Origin: Billgrantia ethanolica
GTDB taxonomy: Bacteria > Pseudomonadota > Gammaproteobacteria > Pseudomonadales > Halomonadaceae
NCBI RefSeq assembly: GCF_021404305.1
Contig: NZ_JABFTX010000001.1
Coordinates: forward strand, 744,001 to 808,000
Length of the DNA stretch: 64,000 bases
Direction: 5' to 3'
This document shows, piece after piece, positions 1-8,634 of this stretch (the first letter of the stretch is position 1; every line of letters begins with the position of its first letter). The position numbers were made by a program, and so were the translations under genes. The notes beneath the pieces were generated by a model. The model was not told where the DNA came from and ran no database searches. It saw only the letters and a program-made list of their open reading frames with translations.

Positions 1-125
1 GGTCTCACCGGGGTGATCACCTGATGCCAGCGCAGGCTGTCGGGTTCCGGGTCTTCGCGGCCGGCCCACAGGGACATGTCGATGGATGGGTCGACCAGGT
101 GCAGGTCAGTGCTGGGTTTGGTCAT
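1..125 (-). CDS. hutG: formimidoylglutamase, N-terminal fragment (cut by window edge)
   Basis: Only the first 41 codons are inside the window. The ATG is at 125-123 and the frame stays open to base 1. The visible protein has the MSLWAGRED and RWHQ motifs typical of the N-terminus of HutG, the ureohydrolase-fold enzyme that splits N-formimidoyl-glutamate to glutamate and formamide in histidine breakdown. It overlaps the 3' end of hutI by 20 bp, so the two are translationally linked. The manganese-binding core lies outside the window, so the assignment rests on these motifs and on the hut context. Confidence 0.8.
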   Translation of the reverse strand, partial: MTKPSTDLHLVDPSIDMSLWAGREDPEPDSLRWHQVITPVR

Positions 126-1356
126 GGCTTGATTCTCCATGCAAGCTGCGTTGGCCCTGGAAGATGCGCTGGCGCAGGCGGCCAGGCTGTACGGCGTAGG
201 CCAGCTCGGCGGGCGAGCCGATGTCCCACAGGCACAGGTCCGCCGGTGCGCCCGGGACGATGCGCCCCAGTTGCCGGGTGTGCAGGCCCAGCGCCCGGGC
301 GCCGTGGGCGGTCATGCCGGCCAGGGCCTCGCGTGGCGTCAGACGGAACAGGGTGCAGGCGAAGTTCAGCATCAGCGTGGGCATGAACAGCGGCGAGCTG
401 CCGGGGTTGGCGTCGGTGGCGATGGCCATGGGCACACCGGCTTCGCGTAGCGCGGCGATGGGTGGCAGCTGAGTCTCACGCAGGGTATGAAAGGCGCCGG
501 GCAGTAGCACCGCGACGCTGCCGGCCTCGCGCAGGGCGGCCACACCAGCTTCGTCGAGGTATTCGATATGGTCGGCTGAGAGCGCGCCATGGCGGGCCGC
601 CATGGCACTGCCGCCCAGGTTCGAGAGCTGCTCGGCATGGGCCTTGATCGGCAGGCCGTGGGCTTCGGCAGCCTCGAAGACGCGTTCGCACTGGGCCACC
701 GAGAAGGCGATCTTCTCGCAGAATACGTCCACTGCATCGGCCAGCCCTTCGGCGGCCGCGGCGGGGATCATCTCGCGGCACACCAGGTCGATGTAGCCGT
801 CGCTGTCTTCCCTGTACTCCGGCGGCAGGGCATGGGCGCCAAGCAGGGTGGTCATCACCCGCACCGGCAGCGTCTCGCCGAGGCGACGTGCCACGCGCAG
901 CATCTTCAGTTCGTCATCCACGCTGAGGCCGTAGCCGGACTTGATCTCTACCGTTGTCACGCCTTCGCGCAACAGCGCTTCCAGCCGCGGCCTGGCCAGG
1001 CTGAACAGCTGCGCTTCGCTGGCTTCCCGGGTGGCGCGCACGGTGCTGAGGATGCCGCCGCCGCGGCGGGCGATCTCCTCGTAGCTGGCGCCCTCGAGAC
1101 GGCGTTCGAATTCGTCGGCCCGTGAGCCGCCGAAGACCAGGTGGGTATGGCAGTCGACCAGACCGGGGGTCATTACGCCGCCCTGGCCGAGGGGTTGGCA
1201 GTCGGCGGTCTCGTTCGGGTCGAGCTCACGCATGGGCACGACACGCTCGATGGTGTCGCCCGCCACGATCACCGCCATCGGTTGGGGCAGGGTGTCGTGA
1301 CCGTCGAAGAGCGTGACGTCATGCCAGACGAGGCGCTGTTTGGAGTTGGCAGGCAT
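106..1356 (-). CDS. hutI: imidazolonepropionase
   Basis: 416-residue amidohydrolase that opens 4-imidazolone-5-propionate to N-formimidoyl-glutamate, the third step of histidine catabolism in the cytoplasm. It shows the metal-binding [10 protein letters not shown] motif early in the protein, [25 protein letters not shown] and the metal-binding TDANPGSSP near the C-terminus, all characteristic of HutI. The ATG at 1356 is chosen because AGGAG lies 5 bp upstream; an in-frame TTG at 1383 has no such site. The gene reads into hutG. A perfect palindrome (1382-1395) sits about 26 bp upstream, so HutC repression is expected. hutU and hutH are not in the window. Confidence 0.95.
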   Translation of the reverse strand: MPANSKQRLVWHDVTLFDGHDTLPQPMAVIVAGDTIERVVPMRELDPNETADCQPLGQGGVMTPGLVDCHTHLVFGGSRADEFERRLEGASYEEIARRGGGILSTVRATREASEAQLFSLARPRLEALLREGVTTVEIKSGYGLSVDDELKMLRVARRLGETLPVRVMTTLLGAHALPPEYREDSDGYIDLVCREMIPAAAAEGLADAVDVFCEKIAFSVAQCERVFEAAEAHGLPIKAHAEQLSNLGGSAMAARHGALSADHIEYLDEAGVAALREAGSVAVLLPGAFHTLRETQLPPIAALREAGVPMAIATDANPGSSPLFMPTLMLNFACTLFRLTPREALAGMTAHGARALGLHTRQLGRIVPGAPADLCLWDIGSPAELAYAVQPGRLRQRIFQGQRSLHGESSHDQTQH

Positions 1357-1381
1357 AGGGGCTCCTGATGGCTGACGATTC

Positions 1382-1395
1382 AATGTATATACATT
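1382..1395. promoter_or_regulatory. putative HutC operator upstream of hutI
   Basis: Perfect 14-bp palindrome aatgtatatacatt containing TGTATATACA. This core matches the known Pseudomonas/Klebsiella HutC operator type. It lies directly upstream of the hutI start in the divergent hutI/yjiH region. Confidence 0.8.
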
Positions 1396-1602
1396 TAAAT
1401 CGTCATCGGCCGAAGGTCAAGGGCAAGCTGCGATTAGTTTGCTTTCGATTCCGGGCAGCCTGCTCAGAATGCTATCTAACTTGTTATTTGTACAAAGTAT
1501 GTCTTCAGCCTTAGTGGTGAGGTTCGGTGTTGCAGCCCATTCCAGGTTTAGACTAAAGATGTAGGTGCTTTCGTCACCTAGTCATGGCGCCTTTGTCGAA
1601 CG

Positions 1603-1618
1603 TATTGTATATACAATA
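1603..1618. promoter_or_regulatory. putative HutC operator upstream of the yjiH-family gene
   Basis: Perfect 16-bp palindrome tattgtatatacaata with the same TGTATATACA core as the site at 1382. It ends 38 bp before the start of the yjiH-family gene, so it probably puts that gene under urocanate/HutC control. Confidence 0.8.
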
Positions 1619-1656
1619 AGGCGCCGCGCATCAATCACAAGACGAGGACGACACCC

Positions 1657-2988
1657 ATGGCGATTCCGGACCCGGTCACCCGGGGCGTAAGCGGTTTCAA
1701 TTGGCTCACCGTGGCCAAACTGTTCGTTCCCAGCGCGCTGGGGATTCTGATCTTTTTCATTCCCGTCACCCTGGGTGGCCGGAACACCATCCTGCTGGAC
1801 CACATGGTGACCGCGGCGCGGGATCTGCTGGGCGGGGCTGCAGGTCTCTATGCGCTGACGCTGATCGTGGCGGGCGCGGCTTACCCGCTGTGGAAGGGCA
1901 CCTGGCGGCGCAGCCTCACCGACCGCATCTTCACCGTGCTGAAGCTGGCCGGCGTCGCCGTGGCCATCATGGCGATGACCGGCTGGGGGCCGGGGCTGCT
2001 GCATGAGCCGGACATGCTGCCGTTCCTGTTCAACCGGCTGGTGATACCGGTAGGACTGATCGTGCCCATCGGCGCGGTGTTCCTGGCCCTGCTGATCAGC
2101 TACGGCCTGCTGGAGCTGATCGGCGTGCTGCTGCAGCCGGTCATGCGGCCCATCTGGCGCACGCCGGGGCGTAGTGCCATCGATGCCGTGGCCTCGTTCG
2201 TGGGCAGCTACTCCATCGGCTTGCTGATCACCAACCGCGTCTATCAGGCGGGGCAGTATTCGGCGCGGGAGGCGGCGATCATCGCCACCGGCTTCTCCAC
2301 GGTGTCGGCCACCTTCATGATCATCGTGGCGCGCACGCTGGATCTGATGAGCGTGTGGAACCTCTATTTCTGGCTGACGCTGGCGATCACCTTTGCCGTC
2401 ACTGCCGTTACCGTTCGCTTGCCGCCGCTGTCGCAGATGAACAATGAGCGCAGCGATGGCGAGCCCGAGGCGGTACCCGGCAAGCGGCTGAACACGGCAT
2501 GGAAAGCCGGCCTGGAGGTGGCGGCTCAGGCGCCGGGGCTGCATCGCAGCGTGGCACTCAACGTACGCGAAGGTCTGCTGATGGCGATCAGCATCCTGCC
2601 GTCGATCATGTCGGTGGGGCTGCTGGGTCTGCTGGCTGCCAAGTACACGCCGCTGTTCGAGTGGCTGGGGCTGCTGTTCTATCCCTTCGTGGCGATCTGG
2701 GGGCTGGAGGATGGCATGGCGCTGGCTCAGGCTTCCGCCGCCGGGCTGGCCGAGATGTTCCTGCCGGCGCTGCTGATGGCCGAGGCCGAGTTCGTCGCTC
2801 GCTTTGCGGCCGGTGTGGTGTCGGTCTCGGCGGTGCTGTTCTTCTCCGCTTCCATTCCCTGCATCCTGGCCACGAGCATTCCGCTCTCGGTAGGGCGCAT
2901 CGTGGTGGTGTGGTTCATCCGCGTGGCACTCAGCCTGATGCTGGCCGTGCCGGCAGGCTTCCTGGCCCAGGCGCTGAGCGGGGCCTGA
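1657..2988 (+). CDS. YjiH-family membrane protein (Gate domain), probable hut-linked transporter
   Basis: 443-residue polytopic inner-membrane protein related to YjiH and nucleoside-recognition (Gate) proteins. Visible family marks are the N-terminal KLFVPSALGILIFFIPV segment, GRSAIDAVASFVGSYSIG in the middle, and about ten hydrophobic segments. The biochemical role of YjiH proteins is not established. It is divergent from hutI, preceded by a HutC palindrome, and followed by convergent hutC, so uptake of histidine, urocanate or a related compound is a reasonable inference. A paralogue lies at 22266-23648 inside the guanidinobutyrate operon, which supports a role in amino-acid-related transport. 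The start ATG follows GACGAGGACGAC, a modest Shine-Dalgarno site. Confidence 0.85.
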   Translation: MAIPDPVTRGVSGFNWLTVAKLFVPSALGILIFFIPVTLGGRNTILLDHMVTAARDLLGGAAGLYALTLIVAGAAYPLWKGTWRRSLTDRIFTVLKLAGVAVAIMAMTGWGPGLLHEPDMLPFLFNRLVIPVGLIVPIGAVFLALLISYGLLELIGVLLQPVMRPIWRTPGRSAIDAVASFVGSYSIGLLITNRVYQAGQYSAREAAIIATGFSTVSATFMIIVARTLDLMSVWNLYFWLTLAITFAVTAVTVRLPPLSQMNNERSDGEPEAVPGKRLNTAWKAGLEVAAQAPGLHRSVALNVREGLLMAISILPSIMSVGLLGLLAAKYTPLFEWLGLLFYPFVAIWGLEDGMALAQASAAGLAEMFLPALLMAEAEFVARFAAGVVSVSAVLFFSASIPCILATSIPLSVGRIVVVWFIRVALSLMLAVPAGFLAQALSGA

Positions 2989-3019
2989 GGTTTTCCACCG
3001 CGCAATAGCGCTTGCCACC

Positions 3020-3054
3020 GCTGAGCGAGGCCGGCTGCACCGGCCTTGCTCAGC
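3020..3054. terminator. bidirectional hairpin between yjiH-family gene and hutC
   Basis: 15-bp stem (3020-3034 with 3040-3054, one G·T pair) and a 5-nt loop between two convergent genes. No long T tract is present, but the position fits a shared terminator. Confidence 0.6.
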
Positions 3055-3079
3055 GTCTTCGAGGCGTCACGATCCGGGC

Positions 3080-3796
3080 TCAGCTGGCGCGGCGAGAGAG
3101 CGCCGAGCGCAGTTTGTAGCGGTCGCCGGGATGGATCAGGCGGGCGTAGCTGATCAGATGCTCGCCCGACCAGGTGCGGCGTATCATGCTCAGGCAGGGC
3201 TGTGTGGCATCCATTTCGAGCCGTTCGGCGGTGGTGGCATCGACCTGCACCGCCTCGACCACGTGCTCCACGTCGGTGATCGGGCAGGCTGCCACCAGCA
3301 CTTCGTTGGGGGTGTGGCGATGGAAGTCGGTTTCCAGATAGTCCGGCACCCAGCGCGGATTGACGAAGCGATCCTCGAGCTGGATCGGCACTCCATTCTC
3401 TCGGTGGACGATACGCGTGTGGAACACCCGCGTGCCCAGGCGCACGCCCAGTCGCAGCGCCACTTCGTCGTCGGCGGCGATGGCCTCGGCCAGCAGCACG
3501 TCGCACTCGTAACGGTGGCCGCGGCCACGAACCTCCTCGGCAATGTTGTGCACGTCGACCAGTGACGACTCCGCCTTGCGGTCGGTGACGAAGGTGCCGA
3601 GCCCGGGTTGGCGGGTCAGGTAGCCCTGCTGCACGAGGTCGCGGATCGCCTTGTTGGCGGTCATGCGGCTGACGCCGAAGTCACGCGCCAGCTGCTCTTC
3701 GGGGGGAATCTGATGGTGTGCCGGCCAGGTGCCGCTCCGTATCTTTTCCAGCAGATGCTGCTGAATCTGCAGATAGAGTGGAATCGTGCTGCCCAT
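3080..3796 (-). CDS. hutC: histidine utilisation repressor, GntR/HutC subfamily
   Basis: 238-residue regulator. Residues 1-75 form a winged HTH (QLARDFGVSRMTANKAIRDL, then YLTRQPGLGTFV), and residues of about 90-230 form a UTRA effector domain with HTRIVHRENGVPIQLEDRFV. The sequence matches HutC, which binds TGTA-N2-TACA palindromes and is released by urocanate. Its likely targets here are the two palindromes at 1382 and 1603 and a weaker site in front of hutC itself (3827), suggesting autoregulation. The start ATG at 3796 has AAAGGA about 11 bp upstream. Confidence 0.93.
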   Translation of the reverse strand: MGSTIPLYLQIQQHLLEKIRSGTWPAHHQIPPEEQLARDFGVSRMTANKAIRDLVQQGYLTRQPGLGTFVTDRKAESSLVDVHNIAEEVRGRGHRYECDVLLAEAIAADDEVALRLGVRLGTRVFHTRIVHRENGVPIQLEDRFVNPRWVPDYLETDFHRHTPNEVLVAACPITDVEHVVEAVQVDATTAERLEMDATQPCLSMIRRTWSGEHLISYARLIHPGDRYKLRSALSRRAS

Positions 3797-3826
3797 GCTG
3801 AGCTGAGTCCTTTCTGGCGAGGTAAT

Positions 3827-3836
3827 TGTCTATACA
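3827..3836. promoter_or_regulatory. possible HutC autoregulatory site
   Basis: tgtctataca differs by one base from the TGTATATACA core of the two perfect operators and lies 31 bp upstream of the hutC start codon. Confidence 0.5.
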
Positions 3837-4137
3837 CGCAGTCTACCCGGATGTCGGGCCCAAGGCACCTGCCGGCAGATGGCCGCGAGAGCGCTGCCAG
3901 GCGGTCCGCTTGTGCCATAGAGCATGCGCCGTCAAAAGGAACTTGCCCAGAGAGGCGATTTGGACAACTTTAATAAAGGAAATACCCAACGGATCGGGTC
4001 AACTAAAGACGCCGTGATGTTTTAGGGAATAATTAATTAAGGAAGAACGTTACACACTGGAAGTGTGCCGCACAATTGAGTGTGGCCCCCAATCGCGCTG
4101 CGTCTCCCCTGACATTAATAATAGAGGAGGGCATGCC
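3837..4137. other. intergenic region upstream of the small membrane protein and cox operon
   Basis: About 300 bp without a convincing gene. The right half (about 3955-4060) is AT-richer than its surroundings, including a taattaattaagga stretch, and probably holds the promoter for the gene at 4138 and perhaps the cox operon. I could not define -35/-10 boxes with confidence. Confidence 0.4.
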
Positions 4138-4674
4138 ATGCAGCGCCTCTACTTCCTAACCCCTGATCTGGCTACTACCGTCAACGTCGCCCATGAGCTC
4201 ACCGATCTGGGCCTGACCGACAAGGAAGTTCACGTCACTGGCCGTGACTGGCTGAAACTCAAGGAGCACGGCATCAACTGCGCCACGCTGCTGCAGACTT
4301 CGGACGTGGCACACGCCGCCGTGCGCGGCCTGCTGTTCGGCATTCCTCTGGGATGCGTGCTCGGGGTGGTGGTCTTTTACTTCCTGGGCGAAGGCTTCAC
4401 CAACGCCGGCATAGCCACCACGATTATCGGCATGGGCATCTTTGGCGGTTTGTTCGGAATCTGGACCAGCACCATGGTCGGAGTGTCGGTACACGACGTG
4501 AAGGTCGACAAGTACGAAGATGAGATCGAACACGGGGCTTATCTGATGATGGTGGATGTCCCCAACGAGCGCGAGTCGATGATCTATTCGGCGATACATC
4601 GGCATCATCCCGAGGTCGTCATCGACAAGGTCACAGCGGAAGAGCGCCGGCATCATTGCGGGACCGGTATCTAG
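4138..4674 (+). CDS. small membrane protein, DUF1269-like
   Basis: 178-residue protein with a soluble N-terminal part (MQRLYFLTPDLATTVNV), two glycine-rich hydrophobic segments at about 65-115, and a C-terminal soluble part ending in several histidines (RRHHCGTGI). This layout resembles DUF1269-type proteins, whose function is unknown. The start at 4138 is chosen for the strong GAGGAGG site 8 bp upstream; longer in-frame starts lack one. It ends 75 bp before the cytochrome oxidase operon on the same strand, so it may share its transcript, but nothing in the sequence ties it to oxidase assembly. Confidence 0.7.
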   Translation: MQRLYFLTPDLATTVNVAHELTDLGLTDKEVHVTGRDWLKLKEHGINCATLLQTSDVAHAAVRGLLFGIPLGCVLGVVVFYFLGEGFTNAGIATTIIGMGIFGGLFGIWTSTMVGVSVHDVKVDKYEDEIEHGAYLMMVDVPNERESMIYSAIHRHHPEVVIDKVTAEERRHHCGTGI

Positions 4675-4749
4675 GCCTGCGCGTCGCCGTCGTCGTCGAT
4701 CCTGTTATTTGCCAGGATCCTGCTCTTTGCCTGGAGGAAGGAGAGAGCC

Positions 4750-6153
4750 ATGGCTATTGCGGTTGCGGTCATCGTGCTGGCAGTGGGGTCAGTGCTGTTC
4801 TTCTTCCTCAGTCCGTGGTATCTCACCCCGTTGGCTTCCAACTGGGGAACGATCGACGACACCATCACGATCACGCTCTGGGTGACCGGGGCGGTCTTCC
4901 TGGCCGTCAATCTGTTCCTGGCCTATGTGGTCGTCCGCTACCGGTTCAACAAGCGCCGGCGTTCACAGTACGACCCGGAGAACAAGTCACTCGAGCTATG
5001 GCTGACCGGGTTGACCACGCTGGGGATCGCCGGCCTGCTGGCGCCAGGGCTGCTGGTCTGGGGGGCCTTCGTTTCGCCGCCGGAAGAAGCCCACCAGGTC
5101 GAGGTGGTGGGGCAGCAATGGCACTGGAGCTTTCGCTTTCCGGGTGAGGATGGCCGCTTCGGTGCCGCTCACAATCGCTTCATCGGCGAGCGCAACCCTT
5201 TCGGCATGGTTGACGACCCCGCCGGCCAGGACGACATCCTGATCACGTCGCCGCATCTGGTGCTGCCGGTGGACCGGCCGGTCAAGATGGTGCTGCGCTC
5301 CAAGGACGTGCTGCACAACGTCAAGGTGGCCAACTTCCGGGCCAAGATGGACATGGTGCCGGGGCAGACCTCCTACTTCTGGTTCACTCCCACCGTGGTG
5401 GGTGAGTACGAGATCGTCTGCGCCCAGCTGTGTGGTATCGCCCATTTCGCCATGCGCGGGCGTATCGAAGTGGTCGATCAGGAGGTCTTCGACGCCTGGC
5501 TCGGCGAGCAGCCTACCTATGCCGACCTTGCCCAACTGGCACCGGGCGACCCGGAGGCGGGGGCCGAGCGCTATGCCACCTGCGCCGCCTGTCATGGCGC
5601 CGAGGGCCAGGGCAATCAGGCGCTCAACGCGCCGAAGCTTGCCGGGCTGGATGCCTGGTACCTCGAGCGCCAGCTCGGGCTGTTTCGCTCCGGTGCCCGC
5701 GGCAGTCACGAGGACGATACCTATGGCCAGCAGATGCGGCCATTCGCCACCATGCTGCCCGACCGTCAGGCAATCGCCGACGTATCGGCCTACATCGAGA
5801 CTCTGCCCGACCAGCCCACCGAGGCCAGCCTTGCCGACGGCGATCCCGAACGGGGCGCGCGGCGCTATCGCACCTGCGCCAACTGCCATGGGCAACAGGG
5901 CGAGGGGATACGCGCCACCAATGGTCCACGCCTGGCGGGCCTGCCGGACTGGTATCTGGAGCGGCAGTTGCAGAACTTCCGTCACGGGGTGCGTGGGCGG
6001 CACCGCGATGACCCGTATGGCAACCAGATGATCGAGATGGCCCAGGTGCTGGTCGACGACCGAGCGGTACGCGACGTGGTGGCATATATCACGACCCTGC
6101 CGCAGCCCAGGGTGGACATGGCGGCGGTGAACACTGGCGGCGTGGAGGAGTGA
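4750..6153 (+). CDS. coxB: cytochrome c oxidase subunit II with two fused cytochrome c domains (caa3-type)
   Basis: 467 residues, roughly twice a simple subunit II. Three hydrophobic segments fall within residues 1-110 (the first may be a signal anchor). The periplasmic cupredoxin domain follows, with the CuA ligands C224-AQL-C228-GIA-H232-FA-M235. Two consecutive class I cytochrome c domains come next, with haem sites CAACH (278-282) and CANCH (376-380). The CuA centre accepts electrons from cytochrome c and passes them to haem a in subunit I; the attached haems would relay electrons to CuA. It is the first gene of the oxidase operon, has AGGAAGGAGAG upstream of its ATG, and ends 3 bp before coxA. 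Confidence 0.93.
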   Translation: MAIAVAVIVLAVGSVLFFFLSPWYLTPLASNWGTIDDTITITLWVTGAVFLAVNLFLAYVVVRYRFNKRRRSQYDPENKSLELWLTGLTTLGIAGLLAPGLLVWGAFVSPPEEAHQVEVVGQQWHWSFRFPGEDGRFGAAHNRFIGERNPFGMVDDPAGQDDILITSPHLVLPVDRPVKMVLRSKDVLHNVKVANFRAKMDMVPGQTSYFWFTPTVVGEYEIVCAQLCGIAHFAMRGRIEVVDQEVFDAWLGEQPTYADLAQLAPGDPEAGAERYATCAACHGAEGQGNQALNAPKLAGLDAWYLERQLGLFRSGARGSHEDDTYGQQMRPFATMLPDRQAIADVSAYIETLPDQPTEASLADGDPERGARRYRTCANCHGQQGEGIRATNGPRLAGLPDWYLERQLQNFRHGVRGRHRDDPYGNQMIEMAQVLVDDRAVRDVVAYITTLPQPRVDMAAVNTGGVEE

Positions 6154-6156
6154 GTC

Positions 6157-7962
6157 ATGGCGGAACCTGGACATCACGGCGTGCCCCATGCCCAGGCGGG
6201 CGAGTTCGACAATGCGGAGCTGGTTCACCCCAAGACCTTCCTCGGCAAGTATGTGTGGAGCCAGGATGCCAAGGTGATCGCCATTCAGTACGGCATTACT
6301 GCCATTGCCATCGGGCTGGTGGCACTGGTGCTGTCGATCCTGATGCGCTTGCAACTGGGCTTTCCCAACACCTTTGCGCTGATCGATCCATCGAGTTATC
6401 TGCAGTACGTCACCATGCACGGCATGATCATGGTGGTCTATCTGCTCACCGCACTCTTCCTGGGCGCCTTCGGCAACTACCTGATCCCCTTGATGTGCGG
6501 TGCGCGGGACATGGCTTTTCCCTACCTCAACATGCTGAGCTACTGGTTCTACCTGGCGGCGGTGCTGATCCTGTTGGCCAGCTTCTTCGTGCCCGGCGGA
6601 GCCACGGGCGCGGGCTGGACGCTGTATCCGCCCCAGGCGATCAGTCCCGGCACCCCGGGGGTCGACGGCGGCATTCTGCTGATGCTAGCGTCGCTGGGGG
6701 TGTTCATCGCCGGCTTCACCATGGGCGGGCTCAACTACGTGGTCACGGTGCTGCAGGCGCGCACCCGCGGCATGACGCTGATGCGCCTGCCGTTGACCAT
6801 CTGGGGCATCTTCATGGCCACGGTGATGGCGCTGCTGGCCTTTCCGGCGCTGCTGGTGGCGATCCTGATGATGCTCTGCGACATGCTGCTGGGCACCAGC
6901 TTCTTCATGCCCGAGATGCTCAACCTCGGCGAGCAGTCCACCCACGCCGGTGGCAGCCCCTTGCTCTATCAGCACCTGTTCTGGTTCTTCGGCCATCCTG
7001 AGGTCTACATCGTCGCGCTGCCGGCCTTCGGCATCGTCTCCGACATCCTCGCCACCCACGCGCGCAAGAACATCTTCGGCTACCGCATGATGGTGTGGGC
7101 GATCATCATCATCGGCGTGCTCAGCTTCGTGGTCTGGGCACATCACATGTTCATCAGCGGCATGAATCCCTACTTCGGCTTCCTGTTCGCCACCACCACG
7201 CTGATCATCGCGGTGCCCACGGCGATCAAGGTCTACAACTGGGTACTCACGCTGTGGCGCGGCAACATTCACATGACGGTGCCGATGCTGTTCGCCATCG
7301 GCTTCATCTTCACCTTCGTCAACGGTGGGCTCAGCGGGCTGTTCCTGGGCAACGTCACCGTCGACGTGCCGCTGGCGGATACTTACTTCGTGGTCGGCCA
7401 TTTCCACATGGTGATGGCGGTGGCGCCGGTGCTGGTGGTGTTCGGCGCGATGTACCACTGGTACCCCAAGATCACCGGGCGCATGCTCGACGACACCCTG
7501 GGCAAGATCCACTTCTGGGTCACCTTCCTGGGTACCTACGCGATCTTCTATCCGATGCATTTCATGGGTTTTGCCGGCGTGCCGCGCCGTTACTACGGCT
7601 ATGGCGAGACCGCCTACATTCCCGATTCGATCCAGACCCTCAATGCCTTCATGAGCGTGGCGGCAATCATCGTCGCGCTGGTTCAGCTGGTGTTCTTCTA
7701 CAACCTGATACGCAGCTATTTCCGCGGCCGCGAAGCGGGGCCCAATCCCTGGCAGGCGACCACCCTCGAGTGGCAGACGGAGCACACCCCGCCACGTCAC
7801 GGTAATTTCGGCGCCGAGCTGCCGGTGGTCTATCGCTGGGCCTACGATTACGGCGTGCCTGGCGCCAAGCACGACTTCATTCCCCAGAACATGCCTCCCG
7901 ATGAGGTCGAGAAGGTCGACCCGATGAGCCAGGAAACCGCGCAAGGGAGGCTGCCGTCATGA
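6157..7962 (+). CDS. coxA: cytochrome c oxidase subunit I, haem-copper A1 type
   Basis: 601-residue membrane protein with about 12 helices. It carries the low-spin haem ligands H88 (MHGMIM) and H417, the high-spin haem ligand H415 (GHFHM), and CuB ligands H280 in GHPEVY plus H329-H330. The proton-path residues are present: the D-channel entry motif GARDMAFPYLN, E282 in HPEVY, the H280/Y284 pair, and the K-channel lysine in PTAIKVYNW. It is therefore a complete A1-type oxygen reductase that reduces O2 to water and pumps protons. It overlaps the next gene by 4 bp (ATGA). Confidence 0.96.
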   Translation: MAEPGHHGVPHAQAGEFDNAELVHPKTFLGKYVWSQDAKVIAIQYGITAIAIGLVALVLSILMRLQLGFPNTFALIDPSSYLQYVTMHGMIMVVYLLTALFLGAFGNYLIPLMCGARDMAFPYLNMLSYWFYLAAVLILLASFFVPGGATGAGWTLYPPQAISPGTPGVDGGILLMLASLGVFIAGFTMGGLNYVVTVLQARTRGMTLMRLPLTIWGIFMATVMALLAFPALLVAILMMLCDMLLGTSFFMPEMLNLGEQSTHAGGSPLLYQHLFWFFGHPEVYIVALPAFGIVSDILATHARKNIFGYRMMVWAIIIIGVLSFVVWAHHMFISGMNPYFGFLFATTTLIIAVPTAIKVYNWVLTLWRGNIHMTVPMLFAIGFIFTFVNGGLSGLFLGNVTVDVPLADTYFVVGHFHMVMAVAPVLVVFGAMYHWYPKITGRMLDDTLGKIHFWVTFLGTYAIFYPMHFMGFAGVPRRYYGYGETAYIPDSIQTLNAFMSVAAIIVALVQLVFFYNLIRSYFRGREAGPNPWQATTLEWQTEHTPPRHGNFGAELPVVYRWAYDYGVPGAKHDFIPQNMPPDEVEKVDPMSQETAQGRLPS

Positions 7963-8624
7963 CCGTGACGCTGGTGTTCCTGGCCGTGATGATGGCGCTG
8001 TTCGGCGGCTGGCTGTTCAGTCATTCGATCAACGTGCGCCCTTGGGAGGCGCAGGGGGCCGGTGTGCAGCGCAGCCAACTGCCGCCGGCGTTGACCGCTC
8101 CGCGCGTCGGCCTGGCGGTGTTCCTGGCGGTGGCCACCTCGCTGTTCGCCTTGACCATCAGCGCCTACCTGATGCGGCAGGAGATGGGCCACGACTGGCG
8201 CCCGCTGACGGTGCCCGGCCTGCTGTGGTGGAACAGCGTCTGTCTGGTGCTCGGCAGCGTGGCGCTGCAGTCCGCCTGGCAGGCTGCACGTCGTGACAAT
8301 GCAGCGCGACTGCGGCGGGACCTGCTGCTGGGCGGTGGTTTCACCATCGTGTTCATTCTGGGCCAGGCGCTGGCCTGGTGGCAGCTGCAGGCCAGGGGGA
8401 TCTACCTGGCCGCCAACCCGGCCAACGCCTTCTTCTTCCTGCTTACGGCGCTGCACGTGCTGCACCTGCTGGGTGGGCTGTTCGCCTGGTCGCGCAGCCT
8501 GTTCCGCCTGCAGCGGGGGGCCACACCGCGGGAGATGCTGCCCAGCGTCGAACTGTGTGCGCTGTACTGGCATTTCCTGCTGCTGGTGTGGGGAATTCTC
8601 TTCGCGCTGCTGCTGACCACATGA
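7959..8624 (+). CDS. cytochrome c oxidase subunit III-like protein, first copy
   Basis: 221 residues with six predicted membrane helices. The C-terminal half shows subunit III features: FFFLLTALHVLHLLGGLFAW and CALYWHFLLLVWGILFALLL, where the histidine-containing helices pack on subunit I. It overlaps coxA by an ATGA and is followed after 10 bp by a second subunit-III-like gene. Subunit III normally stabilises proton uptake in subunit I. Two distinct subunit-III-like proteins in one operon suggest both are part of, or needed to assemble, this oxidase; which one is structural cannot be told from sequence. Confidence 0.85.
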   Translation: MTVTLVFLAVMMALFGGWLFSHSINVRPWEAQGAGVQRSQLPPALTAPRVGLAVFLAVATSLFALTISAYLMRQEMGHDWRPLTVPGLLWWNSVCLVLGSVALQSAWQAARRDNAARLRRDLLLGGGFTIVFILGQALAWWQLQARGIYLAANPANAFFFLLTALHVLHLLGGLFAWSRSLFRLQRGATPREMLPSVELCALYWHFLLLVWGILFALLLTT

Positions 8625-8634
8625 GGACTGGATC

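Noticed and set aside
1582-3018. Long minus-strand frame opposite the first yjiH gene
   Set aside because: Gln/His/Arg-rich antisense artefact; it would also cover the HutC operator.
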